This document shows, piece by piece, positions 1-15,200 of a stretch of 64,000 bases of DNA. This stretch comes from Nectonema munidae. Its lineage: Eukaryota > Nematomorpha > Nectonematoida > Nectonematidae. The position numbers and the translations under genes are program-made. Location of the stretch: contig JAUIRK010001057.1 of assembly GCA_030549495.1 (NCBI GenBank), positions 1 through 64,000 on the forward strand. The letters are read 5' to 3'. Under the pieces are notes generated by a model. That model was not told the DNA's origin. It saw only the letters and a list, made by a program, of their open reading frames with translations, and did no database searches. How positions within the stretch are numbered: the first letter of the stretch is position 1; every line of letters starts with the position of its first letter.

Positions 1-194
1 CGATTCCGACTCCTATAACTTACAAAATTCCTCTCAGACTCCGACTCCAAGTTATTAAAAAAATCCAACTCGAACACCGATTCCGACTCCTATAACTTAC
101 AAAATTCCTCTCAGATTCCGACCCCAAGTTATTAAAAAAATCCAACTCCAACACCGATTCCGACTCCTATAACTTACAAAATTCCTCTCAGATT

Positions 195-290
195 CCGACC
201 CCAAGTTATTAAAAAAATCCAACTCCTACACCGATTCCGACTCCTATAACTTACAAAATTCCTCTTAGACTCCGATTCCTATTTATTAAA
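195..290. repeat. Example of linked variant dimer (higher-order repeat) in the satellite
   Basis: A monomer with GATTCCGACCCCAAG and ending AACTCCTACACC is followed by a monomer with CCTCTTAGACTCCGATTCC and TATTTATT. This two-monomer combination (~154 bp) recurs with the same linkage through the array, for example near 345, 765, 1405, 1785, 2395, 3545, 3945, 5795, 12470, 20100 (first half only), 37600, 43555 and 43715. It marks a higher-order unit spread by unequal exchange or rolling-circle amplification. Confidence 0.8.
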
Positions 291-3200
291 AAAATCCAAC
301 TCGAACACCGATTCCGACTCCTATAACTTACAAAATTCCTTTCAGATTCCGACCCCAAGTTATTAAAAAAATCCAACTCCTACACCGATTCCGACTCCTA
401 TAACTTACAAAATTCCTCTTAGACTCCGATTCCTATTTATTAAAAAAATCCAACTCGAACACCGATTCCGACTGCTATAACTTACACTCAGATTCCGACC
501 CTATTCCTATAACTTCCAAAATTCCTCTCAGACTCCGATACCAAGTTATTAAAAAAATCCAACTCGAACACCGATTCCGACTCCTATAACTTACAAAATT
601 CCTTTCAGATTCCGACCCCATGTTATTAAAAAAATCCAACTCCGATACCGATTCCGACTCCTATAACTTACAAAATTCCTCTCAGACTCCGATTCCAAGT
701 TATTAAAAAAATCCAACTCGAACACCGATTCCGACTCCTATAACTTACAAAATTCCTCTCAGATTCCGACCCCAAGTTATTAAAAAAATCCAACTCCTAC
801 ACCGATTCCGACTCCTATAACTTACAAAATTCCTCTTAGACTCCGATTCCTATTTATTAAAAAAATCCAACTCGAACACCGATTCCGACTGCTATAACTT
901 ACAAAATTCCTCTCAGATTCCGACCCTATTCCTATAACTTCCAAAATTCCTCTCAGACTCCGATACCAAGTTATTAAAAAAATCCAACTCGAACACCGAT
1001 TCCGACTCCTATAACTTACAAAATTCCTCTCAGACTCCGACTCCAAGTTATTAAAAAAATCCAACTCGAACACCGATTCCGACTCCTATAACTTACAAAA
1101 TTCCTCTCAGACTCTGACTCCAAATTATTAAAAAAATCCAACTCGAACACCGATTCCGACTCCTATAACTTACAAAATTCCTCTCAGATTCCGACTCCAA
1201 GTTATTAAAAAAATCCAACTACGATTCCGACTCCTATAACTTACAAAATTCCTCTCAGATTCCGACCCCAAGTTATTAAAAAATCCAACTCCCACTCCTA
1301 TAACTTCCAAAATTCCTCTCAGACTCCGACTCCAAGTTATTAAAAAAATCCAACTCGAACACCGATTCCGACTCCTATAACTTACAAAATTCCTCTCAGA
1401 TTCCGACCCCAAGTTATTAAAAAAATCCAACTCCTACACCGATTCCGACTCCTATAACTTACAAAATTCCTCTTAGACTCCGATTCCTATTTATTAAAAA
1501 AATCCAACTCGAACACCGATTCCGACTCCTATAACTTACAAAATTCCTCTCAGACTCCGACTCCAAGTTATTAAAAAAATCCAACTCGAACACCGATTCC
1601 GACTGCTATAACTTACAAAATTCCTCTCAGATTCCGACCCCAAGTTATTAAAAAATCCAACTCCGACACCGATTCCGACTCCTATAACTTACAAAATTCC
1701 TCTTAGACTCCGATTCCTATTTATTAAAAAAATCCAACTCGAACACCGATTCCGACTCCTATAACTTACAAAATTCCTCTCAGATTCCGACCCCAAGTTA
1801 TTAAAAAAATCCAACTCCTACACCGATTCCGACTCCTATAACTTACAAAATTCCTCTTAGACTCCGATTCCTATTTATTAAAAAAATCCAACTCGAACAC
1901 CGATTCCGACTCCTATAACTTACAAAATTCCTCTCAGACTACAAAATTCCTCTCAGACTCCGACTCCAAGTTATTAAAAAAATTCAACTCGAACACCGAT
2001 TCCGACTCCTATAACTTACAAAATTCCTCTCAGACTCCGACTCCAAGTTATTAAAAAAATTCAACTCCGACTCCTATAACTTACAAAATTCCTCTCAGAT
2101 TCCGACCCCAAGTTATTAAAAAAATCCAACTCGAACACCGATTCCGACTCCTATAACTTACAAAATTCCTTTCAGATTCCGACCCCAAGTTATTAAAAAA
2201 ATCCAACTCCTACACCGATTCCGACTCCTATAACTTACAAAATTCCTCTTAGACTCCGATTCCTATTTATTAAAAAAATCCAACTCCGACTCCTATAACT
2301 TACAAAATTCCTCTCAGACTGACTCCAAATTATTAAAAAAATCCAACTCGAACACCGATTCCGACTCCTATAACTTACAAAATTCCTTTCAGATTCCGAC
2401 CCCAAGTTATTAAAAAAATCCAACTCCTACACCGATTCCGACTCCTATAACTTACAAAATTCCTCTTAGACTCCGATTCCTATTTATTAAAAAAATCCAA
2501 CTCGAACACCGATTCCGACTGCTATAACTTACAAAATTCCTCTCAGATTCCGACCCTACTCCTATAACTTCCAAAATTCCTCTCAGACTCCGATACCAAG
2601 TTATTAAAAAAATCCAACTCGAACACCGATTCCGACTCCTATAACTTACAAAATTCCTCTCAGACTCTGACTCCAAATTATTAAAAAAATCCAACTCCGA
2701 CTCCTATAACTTACAAAATTCCTCTCAGATTCCGACCCCAAGTTATTAAAAAAATCCAACTCGAACACCGATTCCGACTCCTATAACTTACAAAATTCCT
2801 TTCAGATTCCGACCCCAAGTTATTAAAAAAATCCAACTCCTACACCGATTCCGACTCCTATAACTTACAAAATTCCTCTTAGACTCCGATTCCTATTTAT
2901 TAAAAAAATCCAACTCCGACTCCTATAACTTACAAAATTCCTCTCAGATTCTGACTCCAAATTATTAAAAAAATCCAACTCGAACACCGATTCCGACTCC
3001 TATAACTTACAAAATTCCTCTCAGACTCCGACTCCAAGTTATTAAAAAAATTCAACTCCGACTCCTATAACTTACAAAATTCCTCTCAGATTCCGATACC
3101 AAGTTATTAAAAAAATCCAACTCGAACACCGATTCCGACTCCTATAACTTACAAAATTCCTCTCAGACTCTGACTCCAAATTATTAAAAAAATCCAACTC

Positions 3201-6200
3201 GAACACCGATTCCGACTCCTATAACTTACAAAATTCCTCTCAGACTCCGACTCCAAGTTATTAAAAAAATCCAACCACCGATTCCGACTCCTATAACTTA
3301 CAAAATTCCTCTCAGATTCCGACTCCAAGTTATTAAAAAATCCAACTCGTACACCGATTCCGACTCCTATAACTTACAAAATTCCTCTCAGACTCCGATT
3401 CCTAGTTATTAAAAAATCCAACTCGTACACCGATTCCGACTCCTATAACTTACAAAATTCCTCTCAGATTCCGACTCCAATTTATTAAAAAATCCAACTC
3501 GAACACCGATTCCGACTCCTATAACTTACAAAATTCCTCTCAGATTCCGACCCCAAGTTATTAAAAAAATCCAACTCCTACACCGATTCCGACTCCTATA
3601 ACTTACAAAATTCCTCTTAGACTCCGATTCCTAGTTATTAAAAAATCCAACTCGAACACCGATTCCGACTCCTATAACTTACTGTACTCCTATAACTTCA
3701 AAATTCCTCTCAGACTCCGATTCCAAGTTATTAAAAAATCCAACTCGAACACCGATTCCGACTCCTATAACTTACAAAATTCCTCTCAGACTCCGACTCC
3801 AAGTTATTAAAAAAATCCAACTAAACCATTCCGACTCCTATAACTTACAAAATTCCTCTCAGATTCCGATTCCAAGTTATTAAAAAATCCAACTCGAACA
3901 CCGATTCCGACTCCTATAACTTACAAAATTCCTCTCAGATTCCGACCCCAAGTTATTAAAAAAATCCAACTCCTACACCGATTCCGACTCCTATAACTTA
4001 CAAAATTCCTCTTAGACTCCGATTCCTATTTATTAAAAAAATCCAACTCGAACACCGATTCCGACTCCTATAACTTACAAAATTCCTCTCAGATTCCGAC
4101 TCCAAGTTATTAAAAAAATCCAACTCGAACACCGATTCCGACTCCTATAACTTACAAAATTCCTCTCAGACTCCGACTCCAAGTTATTAAAAAAATCCAA
4201 CTCGAACACCGATTCCGACTCCTATAACTTACAAAATTCCTCTCAGACTCCGATTCCAAGTTATTAAAAAAATCCAACTCGAACACCGATTCCGACTCCT
4301 ATAACTTACAAAATTCCTCTCAGATTCCGACTCCAAGTTATTAAAAAATCCAACTCGAACACCGATTCCGACTCCTATAACTTACAAAATTCCTCTCAGA
4401 TTCCGATTCCAAGTTATTAAAAAATCCAACTCGAACACCGATTCCGACTCCTATAACTTACAAAATTCCTCTCAGACTCCGATTCCTATTTATTAAAAAA
4501 ATCCAACTCGAACACCGATTCCGACTCCTATAACTTACAAAATTCCTCTCAGACTCCGACTCCAAGTTATTAAAAAAATCCAACTCGAACACCGATTCCG
4601 ACTCCTATAACTTACAAAATTCCTCTCAGACTCCGACTCCAAGTTATTAAAAAAATCCAATACACCGATTCCGACTCCTATAACTTACAAAATTCCTCTC
4701 AGACTCCGATTCCAATTTATTAAAAAAATCCAACTCGAACACCGATTCCGACTCCTATAACTTACAAAATTCCTCTCAGACTCCGATTCCTAGTTATTAA
4801 AAAATCCAACTCGAACACCGATTCCGACTCCTATAACTTACAAAATTCCTCTCAGACTCCGATTCCAAGTTATTAAAAAATCCAACTCGAACACCGATTC
4901 CGACTCCTATAACTTACAAAATTCCTCTCAGATTCCGACTCCAAGTTATTAAAAAAATCACCGATTCCGACTCCTATAACTTACAAAATTCCTCTCAGAT
5001 TCCGACTCCAAGTTATTAAAAAAATCCAACTCGAACACCGATTCCGACTCCTATAACTTACAAAATTCCTCTCAGACTCCGACTCCAAGTTATTAAAAAA
5101 ATCCAACTCGAACACCGATTCCGACTCCCATAACTTCCAAAATTCCTTTCAGATTCCGACCCCAAGTTATTAAAAAATCCAACTCCTATAATTTCAAAAA
5201 TTCTTCTCAGACTCCGATTCCAAGTTATTAAAAAAATCCAACTCCAACACCGATTCGACTCTTCTTACAAAATTCCTCTCAGACTCCGACTCCAAGTTAT
5301 TAAAAAAATCCAACTCGAACACCGATTCCGACTCCCATAACTTCCAAAATTCCTTTCAGATTCCGACCCCAAGTTATTAAAAAATCCAACTCCTACACCG
5401 ATTCCGACTCCTATAACTTACAAAATTCCTCTTAGACTCCGATTCCTAGTTATTAAAAAATAACTAACACCGATTCCGACTCCTATAACTTACAAAATTC
5501 CTCTCAGATTCCGAACTCCTAATACTCCTATAACTTACAAAATTCCTCTCAGACTCCGATACCAAGTTATTAAAAAAATCCAACTCGAACACCGATTCCG
5601 ACTCCTATAACTTACAAAATTCCTCTCAGACTCCGACTCCAAGTTATTAAAAAATCCAACTCAACACCGATTCCGACTCCTATAACTTACAAAATTCCTC
5701 TCAGACTCCGACTCCAAGTTATTAAAAAATCCAACTCGAACACCGATTCCGACTCCTATAACTTACAAAATTCCTCTCAGATTCCGACCCCAAGTTATTA
5801 AAAAAATCCAACTCCTACACCGATTCCGACTCCTATAACTTACAAAATTCCTCTTAGACTCCGATTCCTAGTTATTAAAAAATCCAACTCGAACACGATT
5901 CCGACTCCTATAACTTACAAAATTCCTCTCAGATTCCGACTCCAAGTTATTAAAAAATCCAACTCGAACACCGATTCTGACTCCTATAACTTCCAAAATT
6001 CCTCTCAGATTCCGACCACAAGTTATTAAAAAAATCCAACTCCGACACCGATTCCGCCTCCTATAACTTACAAAATTCCTCTCAGACTCCGATTCCAAGT
6101 TATTAAAAAAATCCAACTCGAACACCGATTCCGACTCCTATAACTTACAAAATTCCTCTCAGACTCCGACTCCAAGTTATTAAAAAAATCCAACTCGAAC

Positions 6201-9200
6201 ACCGATTCCGACTCCTATAACTTACAAAATTCCTCTCAGATTCCGACCCCAAGTTATTAAAAAAATCCAACTCCTACACCGATTCCGACTCCTATAACTT
6301 ACAAAATTCCTCTCAGACTCCGACTCCAAGTTATTAAAAAATCCAACTCGAACACCGATTCCGACTCCTATAACTTACAAAATTCCTCTCAGACTCCGAC
6401 TCCAAGTTATTAAAAAAATCCAACTCCCACACCGATTCCGACTCCTATAACTTACAAAATTCCTCTCAGACTCCGACTCCAAGTTATTAAAAAAATCCAA
6501 CTCGAACACCGATTCCGACTCCTATAACTTACAAAATTCCTCTCAGATTCCGACCCCAAGTTATTAAAAAATCCAACTCCTACACCGATTCCGACTCCTA
6601 TAACTTACAAAATTCCTCTTAGACTCCGATTCCTATTTATTAAAAAAATCCAACTCGAACACCGATTCCGACTCCTATAACTTACAAAATTCCTTTCAGA
6701 TTCCGACCCCAAGTTATTAAAAAATCCAACTCCTACACCGATTCCGACTCCTATAACTTACAAAATTCCTCTCAGACTCCGACTCCAAGTTATTAAAAAA
6801 ATCCAACTCCTACACCGATTCCGACTCCTATAACTTACAAAATTCCTCTCAGACTCCGACTCCAAGTTATTAAAAAAATCCAACTCGAACACCGATTCCG
6901 ACTCCTATAACTTACAAAATTCCTCTCAGATTCCGACTCCAAGTTATTAAAACACCGATTCCGACTCCTATAACTTACAAAATTCCTCTCAGACTCCGAT
7001 TCCAAGTTATTAAAAAAATCCAACTCGAACACCGATTCCGACTCCTATAACTTACAAAATTCCTCTCGGATTCCGACCCCAAGTTATTAAAAAAATCCAA
7101 CTCGAACACCGATTCCGACTCCTATAACTTACAAAATTCCTCTCAGACTCCGATTCCAAGTTATTAAAAAAATCCAACTCGAACACCGATTCCGACTCCT
7201 ATAACTTACAAAATTCCTCTCAGACTCCGACTCCAAGTTATTAAAAAATCCAACTCCAACAGATTCCGACTCCTATAACTTACAAAATTCCTCTCAGACT
7301 CCGACTCCAAGTTATTAAAAAATCCAACTCGAACACCGATTCCGACTCCTATAACTTACAAAATTCCTCTCAGATTCCGACTCCAAGTTATTAAAAAAAT
7401 CCAACTCCTACACCGATTCCGACTCCTATAACTTACAAAATTCCTCTTAGACTCCGATTCCTAGTTATTAAAAAATCCAACTCGAACACCGATTCCGACT
7501 CCTATAACTTACAAAATTCCTCTCAGACTCCGACTCCAATTATTAAAAAATCCAACTCGAACACCGATTCCGACTCCTATAACTTACAAAATTCCTCTTC
7601 AGATTCCGACTCCAAGTTATTAAAAAATCCAACTCGAACACCGATTCCGACTCCTATAACTTACAAAATTCCTCTTCAGACTCCGATTCCAATTTATTAA
7701 AAAAATCCAACTCGAACACCGATTCCGACTCCTATAACTTACAAAATTCCTCTCAGATTCCGACTCCAAGTTATTAAAAAAATCCAACTCCAACACCGAT
7801 TCCGACTCCTATAACTTACAAAATTCCTCTCAGACTCCGATTCCAAGTTATAAAAAAATCCAACTCGAACACCGATTCCGACTCCTATAACTTACAAAAT
7901 TCCTCTCAGACTCCGATTCCAAGTTATTAAAAAATCCAACTCGAACACCGATTCCGACTCCTATAACTTACAAAATTCCTCTCAGATTCCGACCCCAAGT
8001 TATTAAAAAAATCCAACTCCTACACCGATTCCGACTCCTATAACTTACAAAATTCCTCTCAGATTCCGACCCCAAGTTATTAAAAAATCCAACTCGAACA
8101 CCGATTCCGACTCCTATAACTTACAAAATTCCTCTCAGATTCCGACTCCAAGTTATTAAAAAAATCCAAATCCGACACCGATTCCGACTCCTATAACTTA
8201 CAAAATTCCTCTCAGATTCCGACCCCAAGTTATTAAAAAAATCCAACTCCTACACCAAATTCCGACTCCTATAACTTACAAAATTCCTCTCAGATTCCGA
8301 CCCCAAGTTATTAAAAAATCCAACTTGAACACCGATTCCGACTCCTATAACTTACAAAATTCCTCTCAAATCTGATTCCAAGTTATTAAAAAAACCCAAC
8401 TCGAACACCAATTCCGACTCCTATAACTTACAAAATTCCTCTCAGATTCCGACTCCAAGTTATTAAAAAAATCCAACTCGAACACCGATTCCGACTCCTA
8501 TAACTTACAAAATTCCTTTCAGATTCCGACCCCAAGTTATTAAAAAAATCCAACTCCTACACCGATTCCGACTCCTATAACTTACAAAATTCCTCTTAGA
8601 CTCCGATTCCTATTTATTAAAAAAATCCAACTCCGACTCCTATAACTTACAAAATTCCTCTCAGATTCCGACTCCAAGTTATTAAAAAAATCCAACTCGA
8701 ACACCGATTCCGACTCCTATAACTTACAAAATTCCTTTCAGATTCCGACCCCAAGTTATTAAAAAAATCCAACTCGAACACCGATTCCGACTCCTATAAC
8801 TTACAAAATTCCTCTTAGACTCCGATTCCTATTTATTAAAAAAATCCAACTCGAACACCGATTCCGAATCCTATAACTTACAAAATTCCTCTCAGATTCC
8901 GACTCCAAGTTATTAAAAAAATCCAACTCGAACACCGATTCCGACTCCTATAACTTACAAAATTCCTCTCAGACTCCGACTCCAAGTTATTAAAAAAATC
9001 CAACTCGAACACCGATTCCGACTCCTATAACTTACAAAATTCCTCTCAGACTCCGATTCCAAGTTATTAAAAAAATCCAACTTGAACACCAATTCCGACT
9101 CCTATAACTTACAAAATTCCTCTCAGATTCCGACTCCAAGTTATTAAAAAATCCAACTCAACACCGATTCCGACTCCTATAACTTACAAAATTCCTCTTA

Positions 9201-12200
9201 GACTCCGATTCCTATTTATTAAAAAAATCCAACTCGAACACCGATTCCGACTCCTATAACTTACAAAATTCCTCTCAGATTCCGATTCCAAGTTATTAAA
9301 AAAATCCAACTCCTACACCGATTCCGACTCCTATAACTTACAAAATTCCTCTCAGACTCCGACTCCAAGTTATTAAAAAAATCCAACTCGAACACCGATT
9401 CCGACTCCTATAACTTACAAAATTCCTCTCAGATTCCGATTCCAAGTTATTAAAAAAATCCAACTCGAACACCGATTCCGACTCCTATAACTTACAAAAT
9501 TCCTCTCAGATTCCGATCCAAGTTATTAAAAAAATCCAACTCTACACCGATTCCGACTCCTATAACTTACAAAATTCCTCTCAGACTCCGATTCCAAGTT
9601 ATTAAAAAAATCCAACTCGAACACCGATTCCGACTCCTATAACTTACAAAATTCCTCTCAGATTCCGATTCCAAGTTATTAAAAAATCCAACTCGAACAC
9701 CGATTCCGACTCCTATAACTTGCAAAATTCCTCTTAGACTACGATTCCTATTTATTAAAAAATCCAACTCGAACACCGATTCCGACTCCTATAACTTCCA
9801 AAATTCCTCTCAGATTCCGACCCCAAGTTATTAAAAAATCCAACTCCGACACCGATTCCGCCTCCTATAACTTACAAAATTCCTCTTCAGAATCTGATTC
9901 CAAGTTATTAAAAAATCCAACTCGAACACCGATTCCGACTCCTATAACTTACAAAATTCCTCTCAAATCTGATTCCAAGTTATTAAAAAAACCCAACTCG
10001 AACACCAATTCCGACTCCTATAACTTACAAAATTCCTCTCAGATTCCGACTCCAAGTTATTAAAAAAATCCAACTCGAACACCGATTCCGACTCCTATAA
10101 CTTACAAAATTCCTTTCAGACTCCGATTCCTAGTTATTAAAAAATCCAACTCGAACACCGATTCCGACTCCTATAACTTACAAAATTCCTCTCAGACTCC
10201 GACTCCAAGTTATTAAAAAAATCCAACTCGAACACCGATTCCGACTCCTATAACTTACAAAATTCCTCTCAGACTCCGATTCCAAGTTATTAAAAAAATC
10301 CAACTCGAACACCGATTCCGACTCCTATAACTTACAAAATTCCTCTCAGACTCTGACTCCAAATTATTAAAAAAATCCAACTCGAACACCGATTCCGACT
10401 CCTATAACTTACAAAATTCCTCTCAGATTCCGACTCCAAGTTATTAAAAAAATCCAACTCCTACACCGATTCCGACTCCTATAACTTACAAAATTCCTCT
10501 CAGACTCCGACTCCTATTTATTAAAAAATCCAACTCGAACACCGATTCCGACTCCTATAACTTACAAAATTCCTCTCAGACTCCGATTCCAAGTTATTAA
10601 AAAATCCAACTCAACACCGATTCCGACTCCTATAACTTACAAAATTCCTCTCAGACTCCAAGTTATTAAAAAAATCCAACTCGAACACCGATTTCGACTC
10701 CTATAACTTACAAAATTCCTCTCAGATTCCGACTCCAAGTTATTAAAAAATCCAACTCGTACACCGATTCCGACTCCTATAACTTACAAAATTCCTCTCA
10801 GACTCCGATTCCAAGTTATTAAAAAATCCAACTAACCTTCCGACTCCTATAACTTACAAAATTCCTCTCAGATTCCGACCCCAAGTTATTAAAAAAATCC
10901 AACTCCTACACCAAATTCCGACTCCTATAACTTACAAAATTCCTCTCAGATTCCGACCCCAAGTTATTAAAAAATCCAACTTGAACACCGATTCCGACTC
11001 CTATAACTTACAAAATTCCTCTTAGACTCCGATTCCTAGTTATTAAAAAAATCCAACTCGAACACCGATTCCGACTCCTATAACTTACAAAATTCCTCTC
11101 AGACTCAGACTCCAAGTTATTAAAAAAATCCAAATCGAACACCGATTCCGACTCCTATAACTTACAAAATTCCTCTCAGACTCCGACTCCAAGTTATTAA
11201 AAAAATCCAACTCAACACCGATTCCGACTCCTATAACTTACAAAATTCCTCTCAGATTCCGATTCCAAGTTATTAAAAAAATCCAACTCGAACACCGATT
11301 CCGACTCCTATAACTTACAAAATTCCTCTCAGATTCCGACTCCAAGTTATTAAAAAAATCCAACTCGAACACCGATTCCGACTCCTATAACTTACAAAAT
11401 TCCTTTCAGATTCCGACCCCAAGTTATTAAAAAAATCCAACTCGAACACCGATTCCGACTGCTATAACTTACAAAATTCCTTTCAGATTCCGACCCCAAG
11501 TTATTAAAAAACCCAACTCCGACTCCTATAACTTCCAAAATTCCTCTCAGACTCCGATTCCAAGTTATTAAAAAATCCAACTCGAACAAAATTCCGACTC
11601 AGACTACAAAATTCCTCTCAGACTCCGACTCCAAGTTATTAAAAAAATCCAACTCCACACCGATTCCGACTCCTATAACTTACAAAATTCCTCTTAGACT
11701 CCGATTCCTATTTATTAAAAAAATTCAACTCGAACACCGATTCCGACTCCTATAACTTACAAAATTCCTCTCAGATTCCGACCCCAAGTTATTAAAAAAT
11801 CCAACTCGAACACCGATTCCGACTCCTATAACTTACAAAATTCCTCTCAGACTCCGATTCCAAGTTATTAAAAAAATCCAACTCGAACACCGATTCCGAC
11901 TCCTATAACTTACAAAATTCCTCTTAGACTCCGATTCCTATTTATTAAAAAAATCCAACTCGAACACCGATTCCGACTCCTATAACTTACAAAATTCCTC
12001 TCAGATTCCGACCCCAAGTTATTAAAAAAATCCAACTCGAACACCGATTCCGACTCCTATAACTTACAAAATTCCTCTTAGACTCCGATTCCTATTTATT
12101 AAAAAAATCCAACTCGAACACCGATTCCGACTCCTATAACTTACAAAATTCCTCTCAGATTCCGACTCCAAGTTATTAAAAAAATCCAACTCGAACACCG

Positions 12201-15200
12201 ATTCCGACTCCTATAACTTACAAAATTCCTCTCAGATTCCGACCCCAAGTTATTAAAAAAATCCAACTCGAACACCGATTCCGACTCCTATAACTTACAA
12301 AATTCCTCTCAGACTCCGACTCCAAGTTATTAAAAAATCCAACTCGAACACCGATTCCGACTCCTATAACTTACAAAATTCCTCTCAGATTCCGACTCCA
12401 AGTTATTAAAAAAATCCAACTCGAACACCGATTCCGACTCCTATAACTTACAAAATTCCTTTCAGATTCCGACCCCATGTTATTAAAAAAATCCAACTCC
12501 TACACCGATTCCGACTCCTATAACTTACAAAATTCCTCTTAGACTCCGATTCCTATTTATTAAAAAAATCCAACTCGAACACCGATTCCGAATCCTATAA
12601 CTTACAAAATTCCTCTCAGATTCCGACCCCAAGTTATTAAAAAAATCCAACTCCAACACCGATTCCGACTCCTATAACTTACAAAATTCCTCTTAGACTC
12701 CGATTCCTATTTATTAAAAAAATCCAACTCGAACACCGATTCCGACTCCTATAACTTACAAAATTCCTCTTAGACTCCGATTCCTATTTATTAAAAAAAT
12801 CCAACTCGAACACCGATTCCGACTCCTATAACTTACAAAATTCCTCTCAGATTCCGACTCCAAGTTATTAAAAAAATCCAACTCGTACACCGATTCCGAC
12901 TCCTATAACTTACAAAATTCCTCTTAGACTCCGATTCCAAGTTATTAAAAAAATCCAACTCGAACACCGATTCCGACTCCTATAACTTACAAAATTCCTC
13001 TCAGATTCCGACCCCAAGTTATTAAAAAAATCCAACTCGAACACCGATTCCGACTCCTATAACTTACAAAATTCCTCTCAGACTCCGATTCCAAGTTATT
13101 AAAAAAATCCAACTCGAACACCGATTCCGACTCCTATAACTTACAAAATTCCTCTCAGACTCCGACTCCAAGTTATTAAAAAAATCCAACTCGAACACCG
13201 ATTCCGACTCCTATAACTTACAAAATTCCTCTCAGACTCCGACTCCAAGTTATTAAAAAAATCCAACTCGAACACCGATTCCGACTCCTATAACTTACAA
13301 AATTCCTCTCAGATTCCGACTCCAAGTTATTAAAAAAATCCAACTCCTACACCGATTCCGACTCCTATAACTTACAAAATTCCTCTTAGACTCCGATTCC
13401 TATTTATTAAAAAATCCAACTCGAACACCGATTCCGACTCCTATAACTTACAAAATTCCTCTCAGATTCCGACCCCAAGTTATTAAAAATTCCAACCGAT
13501 TCCGACTCCTATAACTTACAAAATTCCTCTCAGACTCCGATACCAAGTTATTAAAAAAATCCAACTCGAACACCGATTCCGACTCCTATAACTTACAAAA
13601 TTCCTCTCAGACTCCGACTCCAAGTTATTAAAAAAATCCAACTCGAACACCGATTCCGACTCCTATAACTTCCAAAATTCCTCTCAGACTCCGACTCCAA
13701 GTTATTAAAAAAATCCAACTCGAACACCGATTCCGACTCCTATAACTTACAAAATTCCTCTCAGATTCCGACTCCAAGTTATTAAAAAAATCCAACTCGA
13801 ACACCGATTCCGACTCCTATAACTTACAAAATTCCTCTCAGATTCCGACTCCAAGTTATTAAAAAAATCCAACTCGAACACCGATTCCGACTCCTATAAC
13901 TTACAAAATTCCTCTCAGACTCCGACTCCAAGTTATTAAAAAAATCCAACTCGAACACCAATTCCGACTCCTATAACTTACAAAATTCCTCTCAGATTCC
14001 GACTCCAAGTTATTAAAAAAATCCAACTCGAACACCGATTCCGACTCCTATAACTTACAAAATTCCTCTTAGACTCCGATTCCTATTTATTAAAAAAATC
14101 AAACTCGAACACCGATTCCGACTCCTATAACTTACAAAATTCCTCTCAGATTCCGATTCCAAGTTATTAAAAAAATCCAACTCAACACCGATTCCGACTC
14201 CTATAACTTACAAAATTCCTCTCAGACTCCGACTCCTAGTTATTAAAAAATCCAACTCGAACACCGATTCCGACTCCTATAACTTACAAAATTCCTCTCA
14301 GATTCCGACTCCAAGTTATTAAAAAAATCCAACTCGTACACCGATTCCGACTCCTATAACTTACAAAATTCCTCTTAGACTCCGATTCCTAGTTATTAAA
14401 AAAATCCAACTCGAACACCGATTCCGACTCCTATAACTTACAAAATTCCTCTCAGACTCCGATTCCAATTTATTAAAAAATCCAACTCGAACACCGATTC
14501 CGACTCCTATAACTTACAAAATTCCTCTCAGATTCCGATTCCAAGTTATTAAAAAAATCCAACTCAACACCGATTCCGACTCCTATAACTTACAAAATTC
14601 CTCTCAGACTCCGATTCCTAGTTATTAAAAAAATCCAACTCGAACACCGATTCCGACTCCTATAACTTACAAAATTCCTCTCAGATTCCGACTCCAAGTT
14701 ATTAAAAAATCCAACTCAACACCGATTCCGACTCCTATAACTTACAAAATTCCTCTCAGACTCCGATTCCAATTATTTATAAAAAAATCCAACTCGAACA
14801 CCGATTCCGACTCCTATAACTTACAAAATTCCTCTCAGATTCCGATCCAAGTTATTAAAAAAATCCAACTCTACACCGATTCCGACTCCTATAACTTACA
14901 AAATTCCTCTCAGACTCCGACTCCAAGTTATTAAAAAATCCAACTCGAACACCGATTCCGACTCCTATAACTTACAAAATTCCTCTCAGATTCCGACCCC
15001 AAGTTATTAAAAAAATCCAATTCCTACACCGATTCCGACTCCTATAACTTACAAAATTCCTCTTAGACTCCGATTCATATTTATTAAAAAAATCCAACTC
15101 GAACACCGATTCCGACTCCTATAACTTACAAAATTCCTCTCAGATTCCGACCCCAATTTATTAAAAAAATCCAACTACTACACCGATTCCGACTCCTATA